Of a stretch of 16,076 nt of DNA, positions 1 to 6,524 are shown piece after piece. The notes beneath the pieces were generated by a model. That model had not been told where the DNA came from. It saw only the letters and a list, made by a program, of their open reading frames with translations, and did no database searches. The translations under genes and the position numbers were made by a program. The stretch comes from DASQTB01 sp035642095. Lineage in GTDB: Bacteria; Actinomycetota; UBA4738; CALAEC01. The stretch lies in NCBI GenBank assembly GCA_035642095.1, contig DASQTB010000147.1, forward strand, positions 1-16,076, read 5' to 3'. The first letter of the stretch is position 1; the number at the start of each line of letters is the position of its first letter.

Positions 1-765
1 GCCGGTGTCCTGGTGATCGGGGCCGGGGGCCTCGGCTCCCCGGCGGCGATGTATCTGGCCGCGGCGGGGGTGGGCACCCTGGGACTGGTCGACTTCGACG
101 AAGTGGAGCTGTCGAACCTCCAGCGCCAGCTCCTGCACGACACCGACGATGTGGGGCGGCCCAAGGTCGACTCGGCCCGCGAGCGGCTCGTCGGGCTCAA
201 CCCGAACGTCGAGGTGATCACCCACCGGACCCTGCTCAGCAGCGAGAACGCCTTCGACGTGCTCGGCCCGTACGACGTGGTGGTCGACGGCACCGACAAC
301 TTCCCGGTCCGGTACCTGGTGAACGATGCCGCCCAGATGCTCGGCAAGCCGCTGGTGTATGGGTCGATCTACCAGTGGGAGGGCCAGGCCAGCGTGTTCC
401 TCCCCGGCCAGGAGACGCCCTGTTACCGCTGCCTGTTTCCCGAGCCGCCCCCGCCGGGTACGGTGCCGTCGTGCGCAGAGGGCGGCGTGTTCGGCGTCCT
501 CCCCGGGATCATCGGCTCCGTGCAGGCCGTCGAGGCGATCAAGCTGGTTCTCGGTGCCGGCGAGACCCTGGCCGGCAAGCTGCTCCTGTACGACGCGCTC
601 CGGAACGAGTTCACCACGGTGAAGCTCCGGTGGGATCCGGACTGCCCGGTGTGCGGGAAGCATCCCTCGGTCACGGAGCTGATCGACTACGAGGCGTTCT
701 GCGGGCTGGCACCGGGGCAGGCACCGCCCGAAGCCGAACGGACCCCGTCGGCCGGGGAGAGATGA
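1..765 (+). CDS. MoeB/MoeZ/ThiF-type E1 adenylyltransferase (5' end missing)
   Basis: This E1-like enzyme adenylates the C-terminal glycine of a ubiquitin-like sulfur carrier, here most likely the CysO encoded next. The frame is open from base 1, so the N-terminus (about 30 residues by family comparison) lies outside the window; the GTG at 13 is inside the Rossmann strand and is not the start. Visible features are the nucleotide-binding GAGGLGS (residues 7-13 of the visible part), the NLQRQ segment, DGTDNFPVRYLVND, the PSCAEGGVFG segment with the conserved Cys, and two zinc-type pairs, CYRC and CPVC. The protein ends about 25 residues after ELIDYEAF, so the C-terminal rhodanese domain of mycobacterial MoeZ is absent. 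Its TGA overlaps the start of cysO. MoeB for molybdopterin or ThiF for thiamine are alternatives; the neighbours favour CysO activation. Confidence 0.9.
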   Translation, partial: AGVLVIGAGGLGSPAAMYLAAAGVGTLGLVDFDEVELSNLQRQLLHDTDDVGRPKVDSARERLVGLNPNVEVITHRTLLSSENAFDVLGPYDVVVDGTDNFPVRYLVNDAAQMLGKPLVYGSIYQWEGQASVFLPGQETPCYRCLFPEPPPPGTVPSCAEGGVFGVLPGIIGSVQAVEAIKLVLGAGETLAGKLLLYDALRNEFTTVKLRWDPDCPVCGKHPSVTELIDYEAFCGLAPGQAPPEAERTPSAGER

Positions 766-1040
766 TGCCGGTCGACGTCAAGCTGCCGACGATCCTTCGC
801 CCTCACGCCGGCGGCGACGCCGTGGTCGCCGGCCGGGGCGGCACGATCCGCGAGGTGCTCGAGGAGCTCGATGGACGGTTCCCCGGGTTCAAGGCCCGCG
901 TGGTCACCGACGACGGCGGCCTCCACCGGTTCGTCAACGTCTACCTCAACGACGAGGACGTGCGCTACCTCGGCGCCCTGGAAACCGAGGTCGCCGACGG
1001 CGACACGATCTCGATCCTCCCCGCCGTCGCCGGCGGGTAG
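765..1040 (+). CDS. cysO: CysO-type ubiquitin-like sulfur carrier protein
   Basis: A beta-grasp sulfur carrier of about 91 residues, whose C-terminal Gly becomes a thiocarboxylate and donates sulfur to CysM for cysteine synthesis. From memory it closely matches M. tuberculosis CysO (Rv1335): LPTILRPHAGG near the N-terminus, LHRFVNVYLNDEDVR in the middle and ILPAVAGG at the C-terminus. The diglycine is directly followed by the stop, so no trimming is needed before activation. Two adjacent ATGs (762 and 765) are possible; GGGGAG at 754-759 is better spaced for 765, while 762 would give an ATGA overlap with the upstream stop. A MoaD or ThiS role is possible in principle, but the following cysM makes CysO much more likely. 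Confidence 0.93.
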   Translation: MPVDVKLPTILRPHAGGDAVVAGRGGTIREVLEELDGRFPGFKARVVTDDGGLHRFVNVYLNDEDVRYLGALETEVADGDTISILPAVAGG

Positions 1041-1046
1041 CGTCCA

Positions 1047-1979
1047 GTGCGGGCCAGGGACATCCTCGACGCCGTGGGGAACACGCCGCTGGTCGGGATC
1101 CAGCGCCTCTCCCCGAAGCCTTCGGTCGGGCTGTGGGCCAAGCTCGAGGGCCAGAACCCGACCGGCTCGCTGAAGGACCGGATCGCCGTGGCGATGGTGG
1201 AGGACGCCGAACGAGCCGGAGACCTCACGGCCGACCGGATCATCCTCGAGCCCACCTCGGGGAACACCGGCATCTCGCTGGCCCTGGTGGCCAGGCGGAA
1301 GGGGTACCGGGTCATGGTGGTGATCCCCGATAACGCCAGCGAGGAGCGGATTCGGCTCCTGGAGCTATACGGCGCGGAGATCGTGTTCAGCCCGTCCGAC
1401 AAGGGGACGAACGGAGCGATCGAGGTCGCTCGGAGGATGGCCGAGGACGCCCGCTACTTCATGCCGTTCCAGTACGGGAACCCGTCGAACCCCCGTGCCC
1501 ACTACGACGGGACCGGGATCGAGGTCCTCCGCGATCTCCCCGACGTCACCCATTTCGTGGCGGGTCTGGGCACGGGCGGGACGCTCACCGGCGCCGGACG
1601 GCGGCTGAAGGAGCACCGCTCCGACATCCAGGTGATCGCGGCCGAGCCGGAGCTCGGCGAGATGGTGTACGGGCTGCGATCGCTCGAGGCTGGCTTCGTT
1701 CCGCCGATCCTCGACGAGTCCATCCTCGACCGAAAGCTCCTGGTGTCCTCGGTGGACGCGCTCCGGGCCACCCGCCGTCTGGCGGAGGAGGAGGGACTGT
1801 TCGCCGGGATTTCCTCCGGGGCCGTGCTCCACGTGGCCACCCGGATCGCCTCCGAGCTCGAGGAAGGGAACGTCGTGTGCTTGCTGGCGGACGGCGGATG
1901 GAAGTACCTGTCGACCGAGGCCTGGGCGGAGGACGCGGACCGAGCGGCGAAGAAGGTCGGCGAGACGCTGTGGTGGTAG
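1047..1979 (+). CDS. cysM: CysO-dependent cysteine synthase (O-phosphoserine sulfhydrylase type)
   Basis: A fold-type II PLP enzyme of 310 residues that makes cysteine from an activated serine, in this subfamily O-phosphoserine plus CysO thiocarboxylate. The PLP lysine is K43 in NPTGSLKDR; the substrate loop TSGNTG is at about 70-75 and the PLP phosphate loop GLGTGGTLTG at 173-182. R211 in YGLRSLE fits the position of the M. tuberculosis CysM arginine (R220) that recognises phosphoserine, and the tail ends in LWW, like the C-terminal segment that closes over the mycobacterial active site. The GTG start lies 6 bases after the cysO stop, so the genes are co-transcribed. Free sulfide or O-acetylserine use cannot be excluded from sequence. 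Confidence 0.93.
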   Translation: MRARDILDAVGNTPLVGIQRLSPKPSVGLWAKLEGQNPTGSLKDRIAVAMVEDAERAGDLTADRIILEPTSGNTGISLALVARRKGYRVMVVIPDNASEERIRLLELYGAEIVFSPSDKGTNGAIEVARRMAEDARYFMPFQYGNPSNPRAHYDGTGIEVLRDLPDVTHFVAGLGTGGTLTGAGRRLKEHRSDIQVIAAEPELGEMVYGLRSLEAGFVPPILDESILDRKLLVSSVDALRATRRLAEEEGLFAGISSGAVLHVATRIASELEEGNVVCLLADGGWKYLSTEAWAEDADRAAKKVGETLWW

Positions 1980-1991
1980 CCCTGCTAGGCT
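1962..1991 (+). promoter_or_regulatory. Candidate leaderless promoter for murI
   Basis: TAGGCT at 1986-1991 is an actinobacterial-type -10 box ending 6 bases before the murI ATG at 1998, so transcription would start at or next to the A of the ATG. A weak -35, GAGACG, sits at 1962-1967 with an 18-base spacer inside the end of cysM. No Shine-Dalgarno sequence precedes the ATG. Read-through from cysM is also likely. Confidence 0.4.
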
Positions 1992-1997
1992 GCGCCG

Positions 1998-2819
1998 ATG
2001 CCTGACCGCAGGCCGATCGGCATCTTCGACTCGGGAGTGGGGGGACTGACGGTGGTTCGAGCCGTTCTCGACCTCCTTCCCGGCGAGTCCATCCTATATT
2101 TCGGCGACACGGCTCGAGCGCCGTACGGGCCTCGCCTGGTGGAGGAGATCCGTGCGTTCGCTCGGGAGATCGCGGCCTTCCTGCTCGACCGCGACGTGAA
2201 GATGCTCGTGGTGGCGTGCAACGCCATCGAGTCGAATGCCATCGAGGACCTCAGCGACCGGGCGAACGTTCCCCTGAAAGGTGTGATCGATCCCGGGGTC
2301 CGAGCGGGGGTGCGGGCCACCAGGAACGGCCGGGTGGGTCTGATCGGAACGGCGGCCACGATCGCCAGCGGCGCGTACGATCGCGCGGTCGCCGCCGCGG
2401 ACCCGCGCGTCGGGCTGGTCTCGGCGGCGTGTCCCGTGTTCGTTCCCCACGTCGAGAGGGGCGATACCACCAGCCCGGAGCTCCTGGCCGCGGCGGGCGA
2501 GTACCTCACTCCGCTCCGGGAGGCCGACGTGGACACGCTGATCCTCGGCTGCACGCACTACCCGCTGCTGTCCGGCCTCCTCCAGCGGGTGATGGGCCCG
2601 GACGTCCTACTGATTTCGTCGGCGGAGGAGACGGCCAAGGACGTCTACGGGGCGCTGGTCGAGGACGAGCTGTTGGCCGAGGGACAGCCGCCTCGGCACG
2701 AGTTCCTGTGTTCCGGCGATCCCGAGGCCTTCCTGGGCCTGGCCGCTCGCTTCCTGGGGCCGGAGGCCGCGGAGGTTCGGGCCCAGGGCGTCCAGCCGGC
2801 CCCGGTCCGGGAGCGATAA
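1998..2819 (+). CDS. murI: Glutamate racemase
   Basis: This cofactor-independent racemase makes D-glutamate for peptidoglycan in the cytoplasm. The 273 residues show IGIFDSGVGGLTV (D11 region), YFGDTARAPYG, the first catalytic cysteine C74 in VVACN and the second C185 with H187 in LILGCTHYPLL, all at expected distances. Unusually, the residue after the CN of the first motif is Ala76, where the family normally has Thr or Ser that contacts the substrate carboxylate. The ATG lies 18 bases past the cysM stop and behind a candidate leaderless promoter. In M. tuberculosis murI occupies the same place, except that a rhomboid gene stands between cysM and murI; none is present here. Confidence 0.93.
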   Translation: MPDRRPIGIFDSGVGGLTVVRAVLDLLPGESILYFGDTARAPYGPRLVEEIRAFAREIAAFLLDRDVKMLVVACNAIESNAIEDLSDRANVPLKGVIDPGVRAGVRATRNGRVGLIGTAATIASGAYDRAVAAADPRVGLVSAACPVFVPHVERGDTTSPELLAAAGEYLTPLREADVDTLILGCTHYPLLSGLLQRVMGPDVLLISSAEETAKDVYGALVEDELLAEGQPPRHEFLCSGDPEAFLGLAARFLGPEAAEVRAQGVQPAPVRER

Positions 2820-2823
2820 CGGC

Positions 2824-3576
2824 GTGGAGCTCGTCGTCCTCGGTTCGTCGGCGGCGTGGCCCGACGCCGGCCGAGCAGCCGCCGGCCTCCTGGTGCGAGC
2901 CGAGGGCTTCGCCGTGGCCCTCGACCTGGGGACCGGGACGCTGTCGAACCTCCAGCGTCACCTGCCGCATCAGGAGCTCGGAGCCGTCGTGGTCACGCAC
3001 CGGCACCTCGACCACTGCCTGGACCTCTACCCGCTGACCGTCGCCCGGGTGTTTCATCCCGAGCCGCTGGCCCCGTTGCCCCTCCACGCCCCTGGAGGGG
3101 TCTTCGAGCGGATCGTCGCGCTCGAGGACGAGGACCAGGCGGAGGAGATGCGCCGGCTGTTCGACGTTCGGGAGATCGAACCCGGAGCGGGCTTCGAGGT
3201 CGGGCCGTTCGAGGTCAGCACCCGTCTCCTGCCCCACATGGTGCCCAACGCCGGCCTGCGGATCGAGGCCGGGGGGAAGGTCCTGGTCTACACGGGCGAC
3301 ACCGGTCCCTCGACCGAGATCGAGGCGTTGGCCAAGGACGCCGACCTCCTGGTGTCCGAGTCGAGCTGGCTCGAGACCCGGGACGATCTCGGCCCGATCC
3401 ACCTCACCGCCCGCCAGGCCGGCGAGCACGCCGCCCGAGCGCGCGCGGGCTCGCTGCTCCTGACCCACCTCTGGCCGGGCCTGGATCGCCAGCGCGCGAT
3501 CGATGACGCCACGGCCGTGTTCGAGGGCGTCGTCCGCGTGGCGGAGGAGGGCGACGTTCTCACTGTGGGGGATTGA
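2824..3576 (+). CDS. Metallo-beta-lactamase-fold hydrolase, Rv1339-like (copy 1)
   Basis: A 250-residue cytoplasmic metal-dependent hydrolase of the RNase Z/Rv1339 type; M. tuberculosis Rv1339, in the same gene neighbourhood, is reported as an atypical cyclic-AMP phosphodiesterase. Metal ligands visible are H59, H61, D63 and H64 in THRHLDH, the His of LLPHMVPN, the Asp of YTGDTGP and the His of LLLTHLWP. IHLTARQAGEHA is a further family motif. The GTG start is 4 bases after the murI stop; the stop overlaps the start region of the second copy. It is clearly paralogous to the next gene. The substrate, cAMP or another cyclic or phosphodiester compound, is inferred only from the family. Confidence 0.85.
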   Translation: MELVVLGSSAAWPDAGRAAAGLLVRAEGFAVALDLGTGTLSNLQRHLPHQELGAVVVTHRHLDHCLDLYPLTVARVFHPEPLAPLPLHAPGGVFERIVALEDEDQAEEMRRLFDVREIEPGAGFEVGPFEVSTRLLPHMVPNAGLRIEAGGKVLVYTGDTGPSTEIEALAKDADLLVSESSWLETRDDLGPIHLTARQAGEHAARARAGSLLLTHLWPGLDRQRAIDDATAVFEGVVRVAEEGDVLTVGD

Positions 3577-3578
3577 GC

Positions 3579-4334
3579 GTGGAGGTCGTCGTGCTCGGCG
3601 CCCACGGGACGTGGGCCTCTGCCGGCGGGGCCACCAGCGGCCTGCTGATTCGGCACGGCTACCATAACCTCGTCCTCGACCTCGGATCGGGGACGGTGGC
3701 TCGCCTCCAGGAGCACATCGACCTCTTCGACGTCCACGGGGTGATGATCTCGCACTCTCATCCCGACCACGTCACCGACCTGTACACGTACCTGATGGCC
3801 CGACTGTTCTCCCCCGAGCGTCCGCCGATGATCCCGCTGTTCCTGGCTCCCAAGGTGCTGGAGCGGTTCTCCCCGCTGCTGGCCGACGACAGCGGCGACA
3901 TGAACGCCGAGGACGCGTTCGACGTGTCGGTCATGGAGCTCCGGACCGAAGCGATGGTGGGACCGTTCCGGATCACCACCGCGCCGATGAGCCACAGCGT
4001 GCCCACCGTGGGGATCCGCGTCGAGGCCGAAGGCGCGACCATGGTCTACTCGGCGGACACCGGACCGACGGAGGAGCTCGATCGTCTGGCCGCGGGTTGC
4101 GACGTGCTGGTGGCGGAAGCTTCCTGGCAGGAGGACGGCATCGATCGGCCTCCGATCCACATGACCGCCCGCCAGGCCGGGGAGGCGGCCGGTCGGGCGG
4201 GGTGTCGACGCGTGCTCCTGACCCACATCCGTCCGTACCTCGATCGGGATCGGTCGCGTGAGGAGGCGGCGGGCGCCTTCCAGGGCGAGGTTTCGGTGGC
4301 CACCGAGGGGCTGACCGTGGGGGTCGGCTCTTGA
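3579..4334 (+). CDS. Metallo-beta-lactamase-fold hydrolase, Rv1339-like (copy 2)
   Basis: A tandem paralogue of the preceding gene, 251 residues. It keeps every metal ligand: SHSHPDH starting at H59, the His of MSHSVPT, the Asp of YSADTGP and the His of LLLTHIRP, with IHMTARQAGEAA. The GTG at 3579 is preferred to the TTG at 3573 because a GGGGGA stretch ends about 6 bases before it and it puts the HxHxDH motif at residue 59, exactly as in copy 1. The copies share their fold and motifs but differ widely in the middle third (about residues 75-130), the region usually involved in substrate access, so they may have different substrates. The TGA overlaps the TTG start of rph. Confidence 0.85.
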   Translation: MEVVVLGAHGTWASAGGATSGLLIRHGYHNLVLDLGSGTVARLQEHIDLFDVHGVMISHSHPDHVTDLYTYLMARLFSPERPPMIPLFLAPKVLERFSPLLADDSGDMNAEDAFDVSVMELRTEAMVGPFRITTAPMSHSVPTVGIRVEAEGATMVYSADTGPTEELDRLAAGCDVLVAEASWQEDGIDRPPIHMTARQAGEAAGRAGCRRVLLTHIRPYLDRDRSREEAAGAFQGEVSVATEGLTVGVGS

Positions 4335-5053
4335 CCCGGATCGACGGCAGGGCGCCGGGCGATCTCCGCCCGGTGCGATACGAGACCGGCTACCTGGAGT
4401 GGGCCGACGGCTCGGTGCTGCTGGAGATGGGCAAGACCCGGGTCCTCTGCGCCGCCTCGTTCGACCCGCAGGTCCCCCGTTTCCTCCACGGATCCGGCAA
4501 GGGCTGGGTGACCGCCGAGTACGGGATGCTTCCCCGATCGACCACCGAGCGCACGCCTCGTGAGGCGGCCCGGGGCCGGCCCTCCGGACGGACCTACGAG
4601 ATCCAACGGCTGATCGGACGGTCGCTCCGGGCCGTGACGAAGCTCGACCGCCTCGGCGAGTGCGCGCTGTGGATCGACTGCGACGTGCTCCAGGCGGACG
4701 GCGGCACCCGGACGGCGGCGATCACCGGCGGCTACATCGCCCTCGCTCTGGCGCTGCGCTCGTTGAAAGAACGCGAGGCGATCAAAGAGAGCGACGTGCT
4801 GGCGGACTCCGTCGCCGCGGTCAGCGCGGGCATCGTCGACGGCGAGCCGATGCTCGACCTCTGTTACGAGGAGGACTCCCGGGCCGAGGTCGACTTCAAC
4901 GTGGTGATGACGGGCTCCGGCCATCTCGTCGAGGTCCAGGGGACCGCCGAGGGCCAGCCGTTCACCCGGGAGCAGCTCGACGACATGATCGGGTTGGCCT
5001 CGGGAGGGATCGAGCGCCTCACCGCGATCCAGCGGGAGGCCGCCGGGGCGTGA
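4331..5053 (+). CDS. rph: Ribonuclease PH
   Basis: A phosphorolytic 3'-to-5' exoribonuclease of 240 residues, normal for the family, that trims tRNA 3' ends and structured RNA using phosphate. It begins with the typical RIDGR, has the GWVTAEYGMLPRST block and GRTYEIQRLIGRSLR (phosphate and RNA contacts), DCDVLQADGGTRTAAITGG in the core and a C-terminal VEVQGTAEG motif. The TTG start overlaps the preceding stop (TTGA), and its own TGA overlaps the GTG of rdgB, indicating translational coupling. The rph-rdgB pair is conserved widely in bacteria. Confidence 0.95.
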   Translation: MTRIDGRAPGDLRPVRYETGYLEWADGSVLLEMGKTRVLCAASFDPQVPRFLHGSGKGWVTAEYGMLPRSTTERTPREAARGRPSGRTYEIQRLIGRSLRAVTKLDRLGECALWIDCDVLQADGGTRTAAITGGYIALALALRSLKEREAIKESDVLADSVAAVSAGIVDGEPMLDLCYEEDSRAEVDFNVVMTGSGHLVEVQGTAEGQPFTREQLDDMIGLASGGIERLTAIQREAAGA

Positions 5054-5652
5054 GCCCCATCCCCTCGCGGATCGCTGTGGCCACCCGGAACCCTCACAAG
5101 ATCCGGGAGATCCTCCGGATCTGCGCCGAATGGCCGGTCGAGTGGATCACCTACTCGGGAGACCCATGGCCGGAGGTCGAGGAGAGCGGCGCGACGTATC
5201 TCCAGAACGCGCTCCTCAAGGGGCGGGCGGTGGCCCGGTGGACCGGCGAGGCCGCCCTGGCGGACGACTCGGGGATCGAGGCCGACGCCCTCGGTGGCGG
5301 CCCCGGCCCCCGATCGGCGCGGTACGCCGGCGACCAGGCCTCCGACCAGGAGAATCTCCGGGCCCTGATCCGGGCCGTGGCCGGCATCCCTCCCGGCGGC
5401 CGAACGGCCCGCTACCGGGCCGTCGCCGCCCTGGTCCGTCCCGACGACGGGGAGTGGCACGCCGAGGGGGTGTGCGAGGGGATGCTGAGGCCGAAGCCCG
5501 CGGGGACGGGCGGCTTCGGCTACGACCCGATCTTCGAGCCCGCGGGCTGGGACCGGACCATGGCCGAGCTCTCGCCTGAGGAGAAGGATCGGATCAGCCA
5601 TCGGGGCCGGGCCCTGAGGGAGCTCGAGAGCGTCGTGGCGGCTCGGGAGTGA
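5050..5652 (+). CDS. rdgB: XTP/dITP diphosphatase (non-canonical purine NTP pyrophosphatase)
   Basis: A HAM1/RdgB family house-cleaning enzyme of 200 residues that hydrolyses dITP, ITP and XTP to monophosphates, keeping deaminated purines out of DNA and RNA. Signatures are the N-terminal ATRNPHK (residues 11-17), the catalytic ADDSG (71-75), the SARYAG segment, TGGFGYDPIF and the C-terminal EEKDRISHRG. The frame is open far upstream inside rph, but the GTG at 5050, overlapping the rph TGA, is the start because the family begins directly with the TRNPHK strand. It is the last gene of the forward run; about 110 bases follow before the next gene. Confidence 0.95.
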   Translation: MSPIPSRIAVATRNPHKIREILRICAEWPVEWITYSGDPWPEVEESGATYLQNALLKGRAVARWTGEAALADDSGIEADALGGGPGPRSARYAGDQASDQENLRALIRAVAGIPPGGRTARYRAVAALVRPDDGEWHAEGVCEGMLRPKPAGTGGFGYDPIFEPAGWDRTMAELSPEEKDRISHRGRALRELESVVAARE

Positions 5653-5669
5653 CCGGACTCACCACGTGC

Positions 5670-5697
5670 TTGTCCTGCTGGACCACTTCCGTACTGT
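5670..5697 (+). promoter_or_regulatory. Candidate sigma-70 promoter for the 51-residue gene
   Basis: TTGTCC (5670-5675), a 16-base spacer and TACTGT (5692-5697) resemble a housekeeping promoter. Transcription would begin near 5704 and give a leader of about 60 bases carrying the strong ribosome site just before 5766. Confidence 0.4.
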
Positions 5698-5765
5698 TAG
5701 ACCACCGAGCGGGGGGGAAGGCTAGATGACGGAGACGAGATGACGGAGAACGAAAGGAGGCATCC

Positions 5766-5921
5766 ATGTGTCTGACGTGCGGGTGCGGCGAGCCGAACGA
5801 TGACCACGGCGACAGCCGTCACATCACCATGGACCAGCTGAACCGGGCTGCGGAGGCCGCGGAGATCGACGTGGACGAGGCCGCCCGGAACTTCCAGGAG
5901 ACCTATCCGAAAGGCAAGTAG
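5766..5921 (+). CDS. Conserved small Cys-rich protein, 51 residues
   Basis: This small gene begins at an ATG 5 bases after a near-perfect Shine-Dalgarno sequence, AAAGGAGG at 5753-5760, and ends at TAG 5919-5921. The product opens with MCLTCGCGEPNDDHGD, a Cys-x-x-Cys-x-Cys cluster followed by acidic and His residues, then a helical acidic section (HITMDQLNRAAEAAE, VDEAARNFQET). From memory, similar short proteins with this start occur in many actinobacteria with no assigned function. The Cys/His cluster suggests metal binding, which is inference. It stands alone, with its own candidate promoter upstream and a terminator directly downstream. Confidence 0.8.
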   Translation: MCLTCGCGEPNDDHGDSRHITMDQLNRAAEAAEIDVDEAARNFQETYPKGK

Positions 5922-5940
5922 AGACGTTGACTGCGCGGGG

Positions 5941-5968
5941 GCCCCGGCCGATGATGGCCGGGGCTTTC
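5941..5968 (+). terminator. Intrinsic terminator after the 51-residue gene
   Basis: A perfect 9-base-pair stem (GCCCCGGCC at 5941-5949 with GGCCGGGGC at 5956-5964), a 6-base loop and then TTTC. It lies 20 bases after the small gene's stop and just before the DUF2231 ribosome site. Confidence 0.7.
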
Positions 5969-5987
5969 GCCTGTGGAGGGAGGAGAG

Positions 5988-6524
5988 ATGCCGATCAACC
6001 TTCGGAACGTGGACGCCGGCGGCCGACCGTGGACGTTCAAGGAGTGGGTCCAGGGAAAGCCCCTCGGACACCCCAGCCATCCGCTGTTCGTCCACTTCCC
6101 GATCGCGTTCTACACGGCGACCCTGGTCTTCGACATCATGACCAGGATCGAGCCGAATCCCGGGCTCGTCCAGGCGGGGACCTTTCTCCTGGTCGGGGCG
6201 GCTGCGGCCACGGTCATCCTGCTCATTACAGGACTGACCGATTGGTGGGGGATGGTCAGGGGCTCCTCGAAGCGTCGGATCGCCACCCGGCACCTACTGC
6301 TCCAGGTCACGGCGTTTGTGTTCTTCTTCACGACGCTCGTCCTGCGATTCCCCGATCGCACCGTCCCCGAAGCCGAGACGCTGTGGATCGTGCTCGAGGC
6401 CATCGGCTACGTTGTGCTCAGCGCGGGGCAATACTTCGGCGGCGTCCTGGTGTACGAGAAGGCGATGCGGGTCCGGACGGGGAGCCCCGGCGCTCGCGAG
6501 CCGGACGAGCGCTCGGCGGTCTAG
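5988..6524 (+). CDS. DUF2231 family membrane protein
   Basis: A 178-residue membrane protein. The signature LGHPSHPLFVHFPIAFYTATLVFD (within residues about 24-48) is that of DUF2231, a family of small integral membrane proteins of unknown function, sometimes linked to heme or redox proteins. About four hydrophobic segments are visible: around FPIAFYTATLVFDI, the AGTFLLVGAAAATVILLITG stretch, LLLQVTAFVFFFTTLVL and IVLEAIGYVVLSAG. A short soluble N-terminus and a charged C-terminus flank them. The ATG at 5988 follows a GGAGGGAGGAGAG ribosome site, better than the GTG at 5973 inside that site. The gene is convergent with the pirin gene and their stop codons share one CTAG. Confidence 0.85.
   Translation: MPINLRNVDAGGRPWTFKEWVQGKPLGHPSHPLFVHFPIAFYTATLVFDIMTRIEPNPGLVQAGTFLLVGAAAATVILLITGLTDWWGMVRGSSKRRIATRHLLLQVTAFVFFFTTLVLRFPDRTVPEAETLWIVLEAIGYVVLSAGQYFGGVLVYEKAMRVRTGSPGAREPDERSAV

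Noticed and set aside
4660..5049. Longer N-terminus for RdgB inside rph
   Set aside because: The extension is an Arg/Gly-rich shadow of rph; the RdgB family starts directly at the TRNPHK strand, matching the GTG at 5050.
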